Positions 33,970-43,855 of a DNA stretch of 64,000 nt are shown in pieces; position 1 is the first letter of the stretch; the number at the start of each line of letters is the position of its first letter. Both the position numbers and the translations under genes were made by a program. The DNA lies in NCBI RefSeq assembly GCF_020165495.1, contig NZ_JAIUIE010000003.1:310001-374000 (forward strand). Reading direction: 5' to 3'. Below the pieces are notes generated by a model that made no database searches, had not been told where the DNA came from, and was given only the letters and a program-made list of their open reading frames with translations. The stretch comes from Mesorhizobium sp. BR1-1-16 (GTDB taxonomy: Bacteria > Pseudomonadota > Alphaproteobacteria > Rhizobiales > Kaistiaceae).

Positions 33970-34890
33970 ATGGCTGCCAGAGCAAGTTTGCCGGTCATCG
34001 CTTCGGGCGAGGCCGGACTATCGCGCTATCTCGATGAGATCAGGCGCTTTCCAATGTTGGCCCCGGACGAGGAATATATGCTCGCCAAGGCCTACAAGGA
34101 ACATGATGACAGGAACGCCGCCCATCGTCTGGTGACGAGCCATCTGCGCCTCGTTGCCAAGATTGCCATGGGCTATCGCGGTTATGGGCTGCCGATTGGC
34201 GAGGTCATCTCCGAGGGCAATGTCGGCCTCATGCAGGCCGTCAAGCGGTTCGAGCCTGAAAAGGGCTTCCGTCTGGCGACTTATGCCATGTGGTGGATCA
34301 AGGCTTCGATCCAGGAATATATCCTGCGGTCGTGGAGCCTTGTGAAGATGGGCACCACGGCGAACCAGAAGCGGCTGTTCTTCAATCTCCGCAAGATGAA
34401 GAGCCAGATCCAGGCGCTCGACGAGGGCGACCTCAAGCCTGATCAGGTCCAGCAGATTGCGACCAAGCTCGGCGTCACCAACGAGGACGTCATCTCGATG
34501 AACCGCCGTCTCGGCGGCGACACCTCGCTGAACGCGCCGCTCCGCGCCGATGCCGAAGGCGGCGAGTGGCAGGATTGGCTCGTCGACGATAGCGAGAGCC
34601 AGGAGACGGTTCTTGCCAATCAGGAAGAGGCGAGCAACCGCCGCAAGCTGCTGAAGGACGCGATGGGCGTGCTCAATGATCGCGAGCGCCGCATCTTCGA
34701 AGCGCGCCGCCTCGCCGAGGAGCCGATCACGCTGGAGGAACTGTCGACCGAATTTGGCGTCAGCCGCGAGCGTGTGCGTCAGATCGAGGTCCGTGCCTTC
34801 GAGAAGGTCCAGAAGGCCGTCAAGCGCGGCGCACGCGAGCTTGAGCGTGGTCATTCCGATGACGATGAACTGGAACAGGCAAGTCTCTGA
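33970..34890 (+). CDS. rpoH: Heat-shock sigma factor (sigma-32)
   Basis: 306 residues from ATG 33970 with AGAGGAAG upstream. Sigma-70 regions 1.2, 2.1-2.4 (RLVAKIAMGYRGYGLPIGEV, FRLATYAMWWIKASIQEYIL), the RpoH box QKRLFFNLR, and region 4.2 (LEELSTEFGVSRERVRQIEV). Directs RNA polymerase to heat-shock promoters. The rluD-rpoH neighbourhood is common in Hyphomicrobiales. Whether it is RpoH1 or RpoH2 cannot be told by eye; the neighbourhood favours the main copy. Confidence 0.95.
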   Translation: MAARASLPVIASGEAGLSRYLDEIRRFPMLAPDEEYMLAKAYKEHDDRNAAHRLVTSHLRLVAKIAMGYRGYGLPIGEVISEGNVGLMQAVKRFEPEKGFRLATYAMWWIKASIQEYILRSWSLVKMGTTANQKRLFFNLRKMKSQIQALDEGDLKPDQVQQIATKLGVTNEDVISMNRRLGGDTSLNAPLRADAEGGEWQDWLVDDSESQETVLANQEEASNRRKLLKDAMGVLNDRERRIFEARRLAEEPITLEELSTEFGVSRERVRQIEVRAFEKVQKAVKRGARELERGHSDDDELEQASL

Positions 34891-35027
34891 GGCACGGTTC
34901 TCAAGACGATCTCCGTAGCCGACTTCCAGTTCAATTCATCGAATCCTTGTCCTCACCATCGGAGTGATGACAACATCGTGATCGGCTGCCGGTCACATTA
35001 CATCGTGCATCCGGCGCGATGATGAAT

Positions 35028-35063
35028 AACCATCGGCTTGGGGCATTTGCTCAGCCGATGGTT
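35028..35063. promoter_or_regulatory. Perfect 11-bp inverted repeat upstream of the cyclase-like gene
   Basis: AACCATCGGCT (35028-35038) and AGCCGATGGTT (35053-35063), with a 14-base loop, 58 bases before the start at 35121. There is no T-tract on either side, so it is more like an operator or RNA hairpin than an intrinsic terminator, though it could also end rpoH. Confidence 0.55.
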
Positions 35064-35120
35064 CACCTATCGGATGAGCGTCAGTTTAAATCCGCTCTTA
35101 CCAGATAGGAAAAAGGGTCA

Positions 35121-36920
35121 ATGGCGCGCCCGCGTCGTCGCCTTATTGTCATCGCCGCACTCGACATGGTCGGCTATTCCGAGCTGGTTCAGCGCGATGA
35201 ACTCGGCACGCTTCGTGAGATGCGTGCCATTTACAAGACGCTTGTCCGGCCCTCGCTGCCCAAATTCGGCGCGCAGATCATCAAGATGATGGGCGATGGC
35301 GGGCTCGTCGAGTTTCCGAGCGTTCTCGACGCCGTCGAGTGGTGCATGGGGTTTCAGCTCGCCATGGCCGAGCACAATACCGCTTCCGATCGGCCGCGCA
35401 TCGAGGTCCGGGCCGCCATCGTCCTCGCCGATGTCATTCTTTCGGATGATGATCGCTTCGGCGCCGCGCTCGGCTTCGCCATGCGCCTCCAGGCGGCGGC
35501 GCCTCCCGGCGGGATCGCCATCACCCATTCGGTGCGTTGGCAGCTCTTGGGAGAGCCGGCATCGGCCTTCAAGGCGGTTGGGTTCCTGATGCTGCGCAGC
35601 GTGCCCTATCCGGTCGAAGCCTGGTTCTGGGTTCCGCCCGGACGAACTCTCCCCGACATCCAGCCGACGCAGAACCAGATGCTGACGCCAGGCGTGCTCG
35701 CTTTGCCGGGCCTTGCCGCGGAACCCCAGGAGGACCAGCGCCCCTTGGTGGCGATCCTTCCCTTCGGCGATCTCTCGCCGGACCACAGCTGCGCAAGCAT
35801 TGCCGGCGGGGTGACAGAGGAGACAACGGCGACACTCGCCCATGTGCGCTCGATCCGCCTCATCGGCCGTCACTCTCTCGCCGGCGCGCCAGATATGCGC
35901 GCCCTCGCCCGCGATCTCGGTCTGCGCTATGTGGTCGAAGGCAGCGTACGCCGCGCCGCGAACCGCATCCGCATCACGGCGCAGCTGATCGAGGCCGAGA
36001 CCGGCACGCATCTCTGGTCGGGCCGGACCGAAGGAACCTTTGACGATCCGTTCGCACTGCAGGACGAGGTGGCGACCACCATCGCCGGCGCCCTTCATCC
36101 GGCCATCCGCACGGCCGAGATCGACCGGGCCCGCCGCAAGAATAGCGACGCATTGCGGGCTCATGATCTCGTCCTCAAGGCAATGCCGCACTTCTGGGCC
36201 CATCGGCGCGAGGACAACGCGGCTGCCATCCGCCTGCTCGACGAGGCGCTCGCCACGGATCCGCGCTCGGGCCAGGCCTTGGGGCTCAAGGCCTGGTGCC
36301 TCAGCCAGGAGGTCACCTATCTCTGGTCGGACGACGTCGATCGCGACAAGCGACTGGCGCTCGCCCTCGCGCAGAAGGCGGCCGAGATCGCAGACCCGGA
36401 TGCGCTCGTCCATGTGATGATCGGCGCGACCTTGTCCATCCTCATGGTCGACCAATCCGAGGCCCGCGTTCACATCGAGCGGGCTTTGGCGCTCGATCCG
36501 ACCCTGGCATGGGCCTGGACGCGGCTCGGTTTCATCCAGGCCTATTCCGGCCAGCCGCGCGAGGGTCTGGCCAGTCTGCGCCGGGCCATCCTGCTCAGCC
36601 CCGAAGATCCGGTGCGCTTCAACGCCTATGCCGGCATGGCCACCTGTCTTTTCATGCTTGGCGACTATGCCGAAGCCGCCCGGGAGGCGCGCCAGGCCCT
36701 CGATGCACGGCCGGGCATGATCTGGGCCAATCGCCTCCTCGCCACCTCCGCAGCCCTCGCCGGCGACATGCCGCTGGCCCGGACCGCCATTGCCCGGCTG
36801 CTCCAGGAGCGACCGGGCATGACGCTCGCCGAAGTTCGGCGGGCCGTCCACAATCTGGGTGGCGCCGAAATGGAGCGCTATATGGAAGGCCTGCGCATCG
36901 CAGGTCTTCCGGAGGGGTGA
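35121..36920 (+). CDS. Class III cyclase-like domain, TolB-like and TPR protein
   Basis: 599 residues. N-terminal class III nucleotide-cyclase homology (about 1-175): first metal Asp in AALDMVGYS, second in MMGDGGLVEF. A FlgO/TolB-like stretch follows (about 215-330: AILPFGDLSPDHS, YVVEGSVRRAANRIRITAQL) and then TPR repeats to the end. The segment equivalent to the usual NVAARLE reads GFAMRLQ: the catalytic Asn is replaced by Gly while Arg is kept, so cyclase activity is doubtful. No TM helix; cytoplasmic sensor or scaffold is likely. Confidence 0.85.
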   Translation: MARPRRRLIVIAALDMVGYSELVQRDELGTLREMRAIYKTLVRPSLPKFGAQIIKMMGDGGLVEFPSVLDAVEWCMGFQLAMAEHNTASDRPRIEVRAAIVLADVILSDDDRFGAALGFAMRLQAAAPPGGIAITHSVRWQLLGEPASAFKAVGFLMLRSVPYPVEAWFWVPPGRTLPDIQPTQNQMLTPGVLALPGLAAEPQEDQRPLVAILPFGDLSPDHSCASIAGGVTEETTATLAHVRSIRLIGRHSLAGAPDMRALARDLGLRYVVEGSVRRAANRIRITAQLIEAETGTHLWSGRTEGTFDDPFALQDEVATTIAGALHPAIRTAEIDRARRKNSDALRAHDLVLKAMPHFWAHRREDNAAAIRLLDEALATDPRSGQALGLKAWCLSQEVTYLWSDDVDRDKRLALALAQKAAEIADPDALVHVMIGATLSILMVDQSEARVHIERALALDPTLAWAWTRLGFIQAYSGQPREGLASLRRAILLSPEDPVRFNAYAGMATCLFMLGDYAEAAREARQALDARPGMIWANRLLATSAALAGDMPLARTAIARLLQERPGMTLAEVRRAVHNLGGAEMERYMEGLRIAGLPEG

Positions 36921-36927
36921 GCCGCGC

Positions 36928-37878
36928 TCAGCGCGGCGCAATGGCGTAGCTTTCGACCGGCGGGATCGTGACGAGCAGGCCCTTGTCCTTCAGGAAAGCC
37001 GCGAACCGGTCGTAACGACCAGGGTCGAGCGCCGCAGGACGCTTGGCGAATCGCGGCAGCGTATCGGCATAGGCGGTTCGGTTCAGCTTGTCGTCGAGAT
37101 CGGGATGCGCCTTGAGAAACAGCGCCAGCCCCTCCTCAGGATGATTGGTCAGGAAGATCGTCGCCTCTTCGACCGAGGCGATAAAGCGGGCCATGCGCGG
37201 GTCGGTGGCGAGGTCTTTTCGCGTCACATAGATGAGCTCGTCATAGGGCGGCACGCCATGCTCTTCCGGGAAGAAGGCAATGCCGGTCTTGCCTTCAAGC
37301 GCAAGCTGCGTCAGCTCGAAATTGCGATATCCGTCGATGACCGCGTCGACTTGGCCCGACATCAGCGCCGTTGTCAGGTTGAAATTGACATTGACCATCT
37401 CGACGTCCTTGGCAGTCAGCCCGGCGGAACCGAGGATGGCGCCGATATAGGCGTCCTGCAGGCTCGCGACCGAATAGCCGACCTTCTTGCCCTTGAGATC
37501 GGCCAGCGTCTTGATGGGGCCGTCCTTCAGCACGATCAGGCAGTTGAGCGGCGTCTCGACCAGAGTGCCGATGCGGACGAGTGGCAGGCCTTCCTTCACC
37601 TGCAGCATCAGATCGGGCTGGTAGGTGACGGCGATATCGGCCTGCCCGGCTGCGACGAGGCGCGGCGGAGCGCTTGCATCCGCCGGGGCGATCAACTCGA
37701 CGTCGAGATCGTGCCGGGCGAAGAAACCGCCCTCCTTGGCCACGACCAGCGGCGCGTGATCGGGATTGACGAACCAGTCGAGCAACACGGTCATCTTGTC
37801 GGCGGCCATGGCCGGCATGACCGGCAGCGCGAGGGCAAGCGCCAGGGCAAGCATTGCGCGACGAAGTATCGGTCTCAT
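36928..37878 (-). CDS. thiY: ABC transporter substrate-binding protein, ThiY-like (thiamine precursor)
   Basis: 316 residues with a signal peptide (ends PAMAA). The NMT1/THI5-like fold (VLLDWFVNPDHAPLVVAKEG, DIAVTYQPDLMLQ, GKKVGYSVASLQDAYI) is the family that binds hydroxymethylpyrimidine-type precursors (formylaminopyrimidine in ThiY). A TPP riboswitch precedes the upstream permease gene, supporting a thiamine role. It is cotranscribed with the permease (24-base gap); the ATPase is not found next to it. Confidence 0.85.
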   Translation of the reverse strand: MRPILRRAMLALALALALPVMPAMAADKMTVLLDWFVNPDHAPLVVAKEGGFFARHDLDVELIAPADASAPPRLVAAGQADIAVTYQPDLMLQVKEGLPLVRIGTLVETPLNCLIVLKDGPIKTLADLKGKKVGYSVASLQDAYIGAILGSAGLTAKDVEMVNVNFNLTTALMSGQVDAVIDGYRNFELTQLALEGKTGIAFFPEEHGVPPYDELIYVTRKDLATDPRMARFIASVEEATIFLTNHPEEGLALFLKAHPDLDDKLNRTAYADTLPRFAKRPAALDPGRYDRFAAFLKDKGLLVTIPPVESYAIAPR

Positions 37879-37902
37879 CGAATTGTCCTTTTTGGGGGGA
37901 GA

Positions 37903-38682
37903 TCAGGTTCGCGTTTCGGGCGCCCATGGTGCGATGTGGCGCGTGAGGGCGACGACCAGAGCGCGCACGAGTAGTGCCATGACGGCAAGGAGCGCGAGGG
38001 CGGCAAAGACGACATCGGTCTGCGCGCGTCCGTTCGCCATCAGCATCGCGTAGCCGAGCCCCGAGGAGGCACCGACCCATTCGCCGATCAGCGCGCCGAC
38101 CGGCGCATAGACGGCCGCGACGCGCAGGCCCGAGGCCAGCGCAGGGAGCGCGCTCGGCACGCGCAGCAGGAACAGCTCCTGGTCATGGCGCGCCCTGTGC
38201 AGCCGGCCGAGATCGATCAGGCTTTCATCGGTGCGCGTGAGGCCGTCATGAAAGGCCGAGGCGACGGGAAAGAAGATGGCGATCGTCGCCATGACAATCT
38301 TCGAGCCGATGCCGAAGCCGAACCAGAGCACGAGCAGCGGCGCGATCGCGAAGACAGGAAACGCCTGCGTCACCACGAGCAGTGGCATCAGCACCCGCCC
38401 GAGCGGCGGCATCAGCATCATCGCGAGCGCGAGCAACACGCCGGCGATCGAGCCCGTGATGAGACCCATGATGGTCTCGGTCAGCGTCGTCACGGCATCG
38501 CGCGTCCAGAGTTCCGGCCGCGACACCAGCGCCTGCCAGACCTTCGCCGGCGGCGGCAGCATGAAAGGCGGCGGCGCGAAGATGACGATCACCGCCTGCC
38601 AGATCGCGACGAGCGCAACCGCGATGGCGAAACCGCGCAGCAACGGCGCAAATACGAGGGATGATGGCGATTGCTCAGCCAA
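37903..38682 (-). CDS. thiX: ABC transporter permease, ThiX-like
   Basis: About 259 residues with six predicted TM helices and the permease EAA-type loop (HDGLTRTDESLIDLGRLHRA). A member of the BPD inner-membrane family paired with NMT1-type binding proteins. No ATG is available: TTG 38682 (LAEQSPSSLVF) has GGAAGGG upstream; another TTG at 38748 abuts the riboswitch. First gene after the TPP riboswitch, so repressed when thiamine pyrophosphate is plentiful. Confidence 0.82.
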   Translation of the reverse strand: MAEQSPSSLVFAPLLRGFAIAVALVAIWQAVIVIFAPPPFMLPPPAKVWQALVSRPELWTRDAVTTLTETIMGLITGSIAGVLLALAMMLMPPLGRVLMPLLVVTQAFPVFAIAPLLVLWFGFGIGSKIVMATIAIFFPVASAFHDGLTRTDESLIDLGRLHRARHDQELFLLRVPSALPALASGLRVAAVYAPVGALIGEWVGASSGLGYAMLMANGRAQTDVVFAALALLAVMALLVRALVVALTRHIAPWAPETRT

Positions 38683-38752
38683 GGACGACCAGCCCTTCCA
38701 CAAACGGAATGAGCCACGCGTCGGCGATGAACGAGCCAAATGGACCAAGCTT

Positions 38753-38845
38753 CCCGTCCCTTCGCCGGCATGACCCGGATCAGGTTCGAAGGGTTCGGCC
38801 CTTGGCCATCTCAGCTCGCGTTCGCGAACACCCCTCGGAATGGCC
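38753..38845 (-). promoter_or_regulatory. TPP (THI) riboswitch
   Basis: On the minus strand: GAGGGGTG, then CTGAGATG, then ACCCTTCGAACCTGATC and GGGTCATGCCGGCGAAGGGA, the invariant core of the thiamine pyrophosphate aptamer in order. It lies directly upstream of the ThiX permease gene. Confidence 0.95.
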
Positions 38846-39014
38846 GGAGCATGGCCGAAGCCTCCGCCAAGCGCAAGGGGCGGAGAAGGTGTTCCAACAC
38901 CGCGAAAAGCAAATCGCCGCCGAGCGAAGCGTTCGGCGGCGACAGGATCGAGCGGTAGGAACGGGATTACGCGTCAGCAGGAAGCGGGGCGGCCCATGCA
39001 AGCCGCCCGCCCCG

Positions 39015-40736
39015 TCAATTGCCCCAGGCCGCTAGCGCCTTGTCGAACACGCGTTGGCCAGGCGTCCCCTTTTCGAGGGTGAGGATCGCGCGCTGGTCAT
39101 TGTTGTAGACGAGCGGAATGTCGATCCAGTTGCGTTCCTTCATCAGCGCGATGTTCTGCGCCATCGGTGCGCTGTCATTGGCGAAGGCAATCCAGAAGAA
39201 GCCGTCCGCGACCTTGGCGGCGGCTCCGTCGAGCGGAACGCCGCGCGCCTCCTCGGTCGGCTTCATCACGAAGGCCGGCACCGCCTTGACCCCGCCGCCC
39301 GGGAAATCGGCCGGCGTGTCGATGATCACCTCGACGAGATGGCTCGCCGGCAGCGCGGTGTCGTTGTTCTTGCGGATATTGACCGTCACCTTCATCTGCC
39401 GGTCCGGCACGTCGACATTCGCGACGATCTGCGGGCCATTGGACGAATCGGCCTCGAACTTCCACGTCACGGTCGCCTGCAGCGCCGTCACATTGGCGCT
39501 GCCGCCGAGCGGCTGTTCGTAGAGGATCGCCTTCTGCGCGACCAGATCGTCGCCAGGCGTCGCAGCGTTGTCTGCCTCTGATGTCGGCGCAGTAGCCGCG
39601 GGCGCCTCGGCAGCCGCTTCCGGCGCGGGCGCCGGGGCAGCAGGCGTGGGTTCGCTCGCTTCATTGCTTCCAGGCTGCACCACGCCAGCCAGCGGATCCG
39701 GCTCGGAGCCTTCGGCCGGCGGCTCGGCGGTGACGGTGCGGACGGATTTCGGCGCTTCCTCGGGTGGTGCATCACCGAGACGGTCGGCATTCTTCGAATT
39801 CGCCGCGTCGGGAGCCGGTTCGGTCTGCGCCGCCGGCGTCGATCCCTTGTCGGACGAAATCAGGTCGCCGACGACATCGCCGACTTTCGCGCGCTGCGAC
39901 CAGGCGAGCGCCGCGATGCCCCCGAGGATGAGAACGGCGATGACCAGGATGATGATAATCGCCGGACCACGCGAGGGCTTGGCGCGCTCGACAGAGGCGA
40001 CAGGCTGCTCCTTGCGGGGACGGCGCTCGCGCCGTTCGCGGCGCGGCGGCTCTTCGTCTGCCGCAAGCAACGCCTCGGAATCGCTGTCCTCGGGCCATTC
40101 GGCACGCTCATCGGCCGTGATGGGCGCGACATCGACCGGCTCGGACGAGGTCTGCTCGGCCTCGTCGTCAAACCGCGGCTCCTGACGCGGCGCCCTCGGA
40201 TTTCGGCGCGGCGCTTCCGCGACCGGCTCGTCCTCGGGCGTCCATTCCGGAGCAGCCGGCGGCGCGACGCGCGCCGCGCTGCGGCTTTGTACGGGCTCTC
40301 CAGACGGAACGATATTGCGAGCCGCCGTAGCACGCGCCTCCCCGGAACGCGGCTCCGGCGCCCGGAAATCGGGCGGCACTGGCGTCGCGCGCGGCCGTGG
40401 AGGCGCAGGCGGCGGTGCGGCCTCGGCTTCGCTCTCTTCCTCGGCGAGGCGCATCGCTTCGGCGGCCATCGCATCGGCCGCGGCGGCAGCGGCGCGCACG
40501 CGCGCGGGCGACGGCCCGGCCGCGGTCATCGCTGCCTCGCGCTCGACACGGCGGATCGCGTCCTCGAGCTCCAGGCGCTGCTTGGAGATCTCGGCCGTGG
40601 TGAGCGGCGGCGTAATCGCCTTCAACTGGCCGAGCAGGGCCGAGCGCGCCTTGTCATAGATCGACCGGCGAACGTCGGACGCTTCGTGTTCAAGCCCGCC
40701 GACGGCCCTCTTCAGTACGACGTAATAGTCGGTCAT
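39015..40736 (-). CDS. Single-pass membrane protein with shared N-terminal domain, unknown family
   Basis: 573 residues. N-terminal ~70 residues are helical (LKRAVGGLEHEASDVRRSIY, TPPLTTAEISKQRLELEDAI). An Ala/Pro/Glu/Arg-rich low-complexity region follows to about 255, a TM helix at about 257-280 (IIIILVIAVLILGGIAALAW), another Pro/Ala-rich spacer, then a folded domain of about 160 residues (ANVTALQATVTWKFEADSSN, DGFFWIAFANDSAPMAQNIA). The N-terminal domain is homologous to that of the 54292 protein. N-in topology with the C-terminal domain periplasmic is expected. Located downstream of purA; function unknown. Confidence 0.75.
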   Translation of the reverse strand: MTDYYVVLKRAVGGLEHEASDVRRSIYDKARSALLGQLKAITPPLTTAEISKQRLELEDAIRRVEREAAMTAAGPSPARVRAAAAAADAMAAEAMRLAEEESEAEAAPPPAPPRPRATPVPPDFRAPEPRSGEARATAARNIVPSGEPVQSRSAARVAPPAAPEWTPEDEPVAEAPRRNPRAPRQEPRFDDEAEQTSSEPVDVAPITADERAEWPEDSDSEALLAADEEPPRRERRERRPRKEQPVASVERAKPSRGPAIIIILVIAVLILGGIAALAWSQRAKVGDVVGDLISSDKGSTPAAQTEPAPDAANSKNADRLGDAPPEEAPKSVRTVTAEPPAEGSEPDPLAGVVQPGSNEASEPTPAAPAPAPEAAAEAPAATAPTSEADNAATPGDDLVAQKAILYEQPLGGSANVTALQATVTWKFEADSSNGPQIVANVDVPDRQMKVTVNIRKNNDTALPASHLVEVIIDTPADFPGGGVKAVPAFVMKPTEEARGVPLDGAAAKVADGFFWIAFANDSAPMAQNIALMKERNWIDIPLVYNNDQRAILTLEKGTPGQRVFDKALAAWGN

Positions 40737-40788
40737 CGTTCCATTCTGCTAAGCGGTGCGTCCGGACCGGCGCCGACTTTCGTCAGGC

Positions 40789-42081
40789 TCAGTCCTGGAA
40801 CGGATCCTGGACGAGAATCGTGTCGTCGCGCTCGGGGCTCGTCGACAGTAATGCAACGGGCGCGCCGATCAATTCCTCGACATGGCGCACATATTTGACG
40901 GCCTGAGCCGGCAGGTCGTTCCAACGCCGTGCCCCGGCGGTGGAATCCTGCCAGCCTTCGAGCGTCTCGTAGATCGGCTCGACTCGCGCCTGCGCCGCCT
41001 GGGCGGCCGGCAGGTAGTCGATCTCGCGACCATCCAGCCTATAACCCACGCAAATCTTGATTTCTTCAAGGCCGTCGAGAACATCGAGCTTGGTCAGCGC
41101 AATACCATGGATGCCCGAGGTGCGCACGGTCTGTCGCACCAGCACGGCATCGAACCAGCCGCAGCGGCGCTTGCGTCCCGTGACGGTGCCGAACTCATGG
41201 CCGCGCGTGCCGAGGAAATCGCCGACTTCCCCCGTCTGTTCAGTCGGGAACGGGCCCTCGCCGACGCGAGTCGTATAGGCCTTGGTGATGCCGAGGACAT
41301 AGCCGACGGCGCCCGGACCGACGCCCGAGCCGGTCGCGGCCTGGCCTGCGACGGTGTTGGACGAGGTTACGAACGGATAGGTGCCGTGGTCGATATCGAG
41401 CAGAGCCCCCTGCGCGCCCTCGAAGAGAATGCGCTTGCCGGCCTTGCGATGCTCGTCCAGCAGCCGCCAGACTGAATCCATGAACGGCAGCACCTTGTCG
41501 GCGACCGAGGCGAGTTCTTCATAGAGCACGTTCGCATCGATCTCGGCCTGGCCGAGGCCGCGACGCAGCGCATTGTGATGCGACAGCAGGCGCTCAATCT
41601 TGTCGCGCAGCACGTCGAGATCGGCGAGATCCATGACGCGGATGGCGCGGCGGCCGACCTTGTCCTCATAGGCCGGGCCGATGCCGCGCTTCGTGGTGCC
41701 GATGCGCGTGCCGGAATTGCTGGTCTCGCGGAAGGTGTCGAGCTCGCGATGCAGCGACAGGATCAGCGCGGCGTTCTCGGCGATGCGCAGATTGTCCGGC
41801 GAAACGGCGACGCCCTGTGCCGCCAGACGCTCGATCTCTGCCACCAGCGCATGCGGATCGACCACGACGCCATTGCCGATGACGCCGAGCTTGCCCGGAC
41901 GCACGACGCCCGAGGGCAGAAGGCTCAGCTTGTAGCTGACGCCATCGATCACCAGCGTATGGCCGGCATTGTGCCCGCCCTGGAAGCGCACGACGACATC
42001 CGCCCGCTCCGACAGCCAGTCGACGATCTTGCCCTTCCCTTCGTCGCCCCATTGCGAGCCGACGACGACCACATTCCCCAT
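40789..42081 (-). CDS. purA: Adenylosuccinate synthetase
   Basis: 430 residues from ATG 42081 ([20 protein letters not shown]), the family N-terminal signature. GGHNAGHT, the switch-loop [14 protein letters not shown] and [10 protein letters not shown] are all present; full length. Joins IMP and Asp using GTP, the first step from IMP to AMP. The frame is open to 42144, but the family start is at 42081. Confidence 0.97.
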   Translation of the reverse strand: MGNVVVVGSQWGDEGKGKIVDWLSERADVVVRFQGGHNAGHTLVIDGVSYKLSLLPSGVVRPGKLGVIGNGVVVDPHALVAEIERLAAQGVAVSPDNLRIAENAALILSLHRELDTFRETSNSGTRIGTTKRGIGPAYEDKVGRRAIRVMDLADLDVLRDKIERLLSHHNALRRGLGQAEIDANVLYEELASVADKVLPFMDSVWRLLDEHRKAGKRILFEGAQGALLDIDHGTYPFVTSSNTVAGQAATGSGVGPGAVGYVLGITKAYTTRVGEGPFPTEQTGEVGDFLGTRGHEFGTVTGRKRRCGWFDAVLVRQTVRTSGIHGIALTKLDVLDGLEEIKICVGYRLDGREIDYLPAAQAAQARVEPIYETLEGWQDSTAGARRWNDLPAQAVKYVRHVEELIGAPVALLSTSPERDDTILVQDPFQD

Positions 42082-42228
42082 GAAACGGCCTCTTCGCCCC
42101 TTCGGGCGCCCTTCGGGATATCCTGACATGCCGCGCCCCGGCACCGGGCCGGGGCGAAGCGCGCGAACCTTATATCGATTCCGTTCCGGCCGCGCGACCC
42201 CTGCCGGCGACCGTCACGAAACTGCCTC

Positions 42229-43815
42229 TCAGAACGAGAGGCGCTTGGCCTGGACGACGCCTTCGAGCGCGCTGACGCGGCCGATGACGCTGTCCGAGAT
42301 CGCCTCATCCACCTCGACCAGCGCGATCGCATCCTCGCCTGCCGCCTGGCGGCCGAGATTGAAGGTGGCGATGTTGATGCCTTCGGCTCCGAGCAGGCTG
42401 GCGAAGCGGCCGATGAAGCCGGGCTTGTCCTTGTTGGTGACATAGAGCATGTGGCGGCCGAGCTCGGCCTCCATGTTGATGCCCTTGATCTGGATGATGC
42501 GCGGCTTGGTGTCGGCAAACACGGTGCCGGCGACCGAACGCTCCTGCCGCTCCGTTGTGACGGTCAGGCGGATATAGTTCTCATAGGCGCCCTGCTGCTC
42601 GCGGCGAACCTCCTCAACGGCAATCCCGCGTTCCCGCGCGATCGCCGGCGCCGAGACCATGTTGACCGTCTGCAACTGCGGACGAAGCAAGGCAGCAAGC
42701 GCCGCATTGGTCAGCGCCTTGACGTTGAGGGCTGCGACATCACCCTCATATTCGAGCTTGATCGCCGTAATGCCGGTCTCGGTCAGCTGGCCCGCGAAGG
42801 AGCCGAGCTGGTCGGCGAGCTTGACGAACGGCGTCAGGCGCGGCGCTTCCTCGGCGGTGATCGACGGCATGTTGAGCGCGTTGGAAACGGCACCCTTCAC
42901 GAGATAGTCGGCCATCTGCTCGGCGACCTGCAGCGCGACATTCTCCTGCGCCTCGGTGGTGGAAGCGCCGAGATGCGGCGTCGCGATGAAGTTCGGCAGG
43001 CCGAACAGCGCATTCTCGGTCGCCGGTTCCTCGACGAAGACGTCGAAGCCGGCACCGCCGACCTTACCGGACTTCAACCCCTCGGCGAGATCGGCCTCGT
43101 TGACCAGACCGCCGCGGGCGCAGTTGATGATGCGTACGCCATCCTTCATCTGCGCGATCGCCTTGGCGTCGATGATGCCGCGCGTCTTGTCGATCAGCGG
43201 CGTATGGAGCGTGATGAAGTCGGAACGGCGGAACAGTTCCTCGAGCTCGACCTTCTCGACGCCGAGCGCGACGGCGCGCTCATCGGAAAGGAACGGATCA
43301 AAGGCGATGACCCGCATCTTGAGCCCGACGGCGCGGTCGGCGACGATCGAGCCAATATTGCCGCAGCCGATGATGCCGAGCGTCTTGCCCGTCACCTCGA
43401 CGCCCATGAAGCGGTTCTTCTCCCACTTGCCGGCCTGGGTCGAGGCGTTGGCCTCGGGGATCTGGCGCGCCAGCGCGAAGATCATCGCGATCGCATGCTC
43501 GGCCGTCGTGATCGAATTGCCGAAGGGCGTATTCATCACGATGATGCCCTTGGCCGTGGCGGCGGGGATGTCGACATTGTCGACGCCGATGCCGGCGCGG
43601 CCGATGACGCGGAGGTTCGTCGCGGCCGCGATCACCTTCTCGGTCACCTTGGTATTGGAGCGGATGGCAAGACCATCGTAGTTGCCGATGATCTCGAGCA
43701 GCTTCTCCTTGTCCTTGCCGAGGTCCGGCTGATAGTCGACCTCGACGCCGCGATCCTTGAAGATCTGGACGGCGGTCTTGGAAAGCTTGTCGGAAATGAG
43801 AACGCGCGGTGCCAT
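42229..43815 (-). CDS. serA: D-3-phosphoglycerate dehydrogenase
   Basis: 528 residues, the long form: NAD-binding core (GIIGCGNIGSIVADRAVG, catalytic His in PHLGASTTEAQ), intervening ASB domain (about 315-450) and a C-terminal ACT domain (MLYVTNKDKPGFIGRFASLL), which in relatives binds serine for feedback inhibition. First enzyme of serine synthesis. Start ATG 43815 with AAGGAAA upstream. Downstream of serC on the same strand; a repeat element separates them. Confidence 0.96.
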   Translation of the reverse strand: MAPRVLISDKLSKTAVQIFKDRGVEVDYQPDLGKDKEKLLEIIGNYDGLAIRSNTKVTEKVIAAATNLRVIGRAGIGVDNVDIPAATAKGIIVMNTPFGNSITTAEHAIAMIFALARQIPEANASTQAGKWEKNRFMGVEVTGKTLGIIGCGNIGSIVADRAVGLKMRVIAFDPFLSDERAVALGVEKVELEELFRRSDFITLHTPLIDKTRGIIDAKAIAQMKDGVRIINCARGGLVNEADLAEGLKSGKVGGAGFDVFVEEPATENALFGLPNFIATPHLGASTTEAQENVALQVAEQMADYLVKGAVSNALNMPSITAEEAPRLTPFVKLADQLGSFAGQLTETGITAIKLEYEGDVAALNVKALTNAALAALLRPQLQTVNMVSAPAIARERGIAVEEVRREQQGAYENYIRLTVTTERQERSVAGTVFADTKPRIIQIKGINMEAELGRHMLYVTNKDKPGFIGRFASLLGAEGINIATFNLGRQAAGEDAIALVEVDEAISDSVIGRVSALEGVVQAKRLSF

Positions 43816-43855
43816 GATGAGGATTTCCTTGCGCATTGCCTGAAGACCCCTCGCC

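Noticed and set aside
35118-36941. 607-residue open frame on the minus strand
   Set aside because: Fully antisense to the cyclase-like/TPR gene; composition is that of a high-GC shadow frame and no motif is present.
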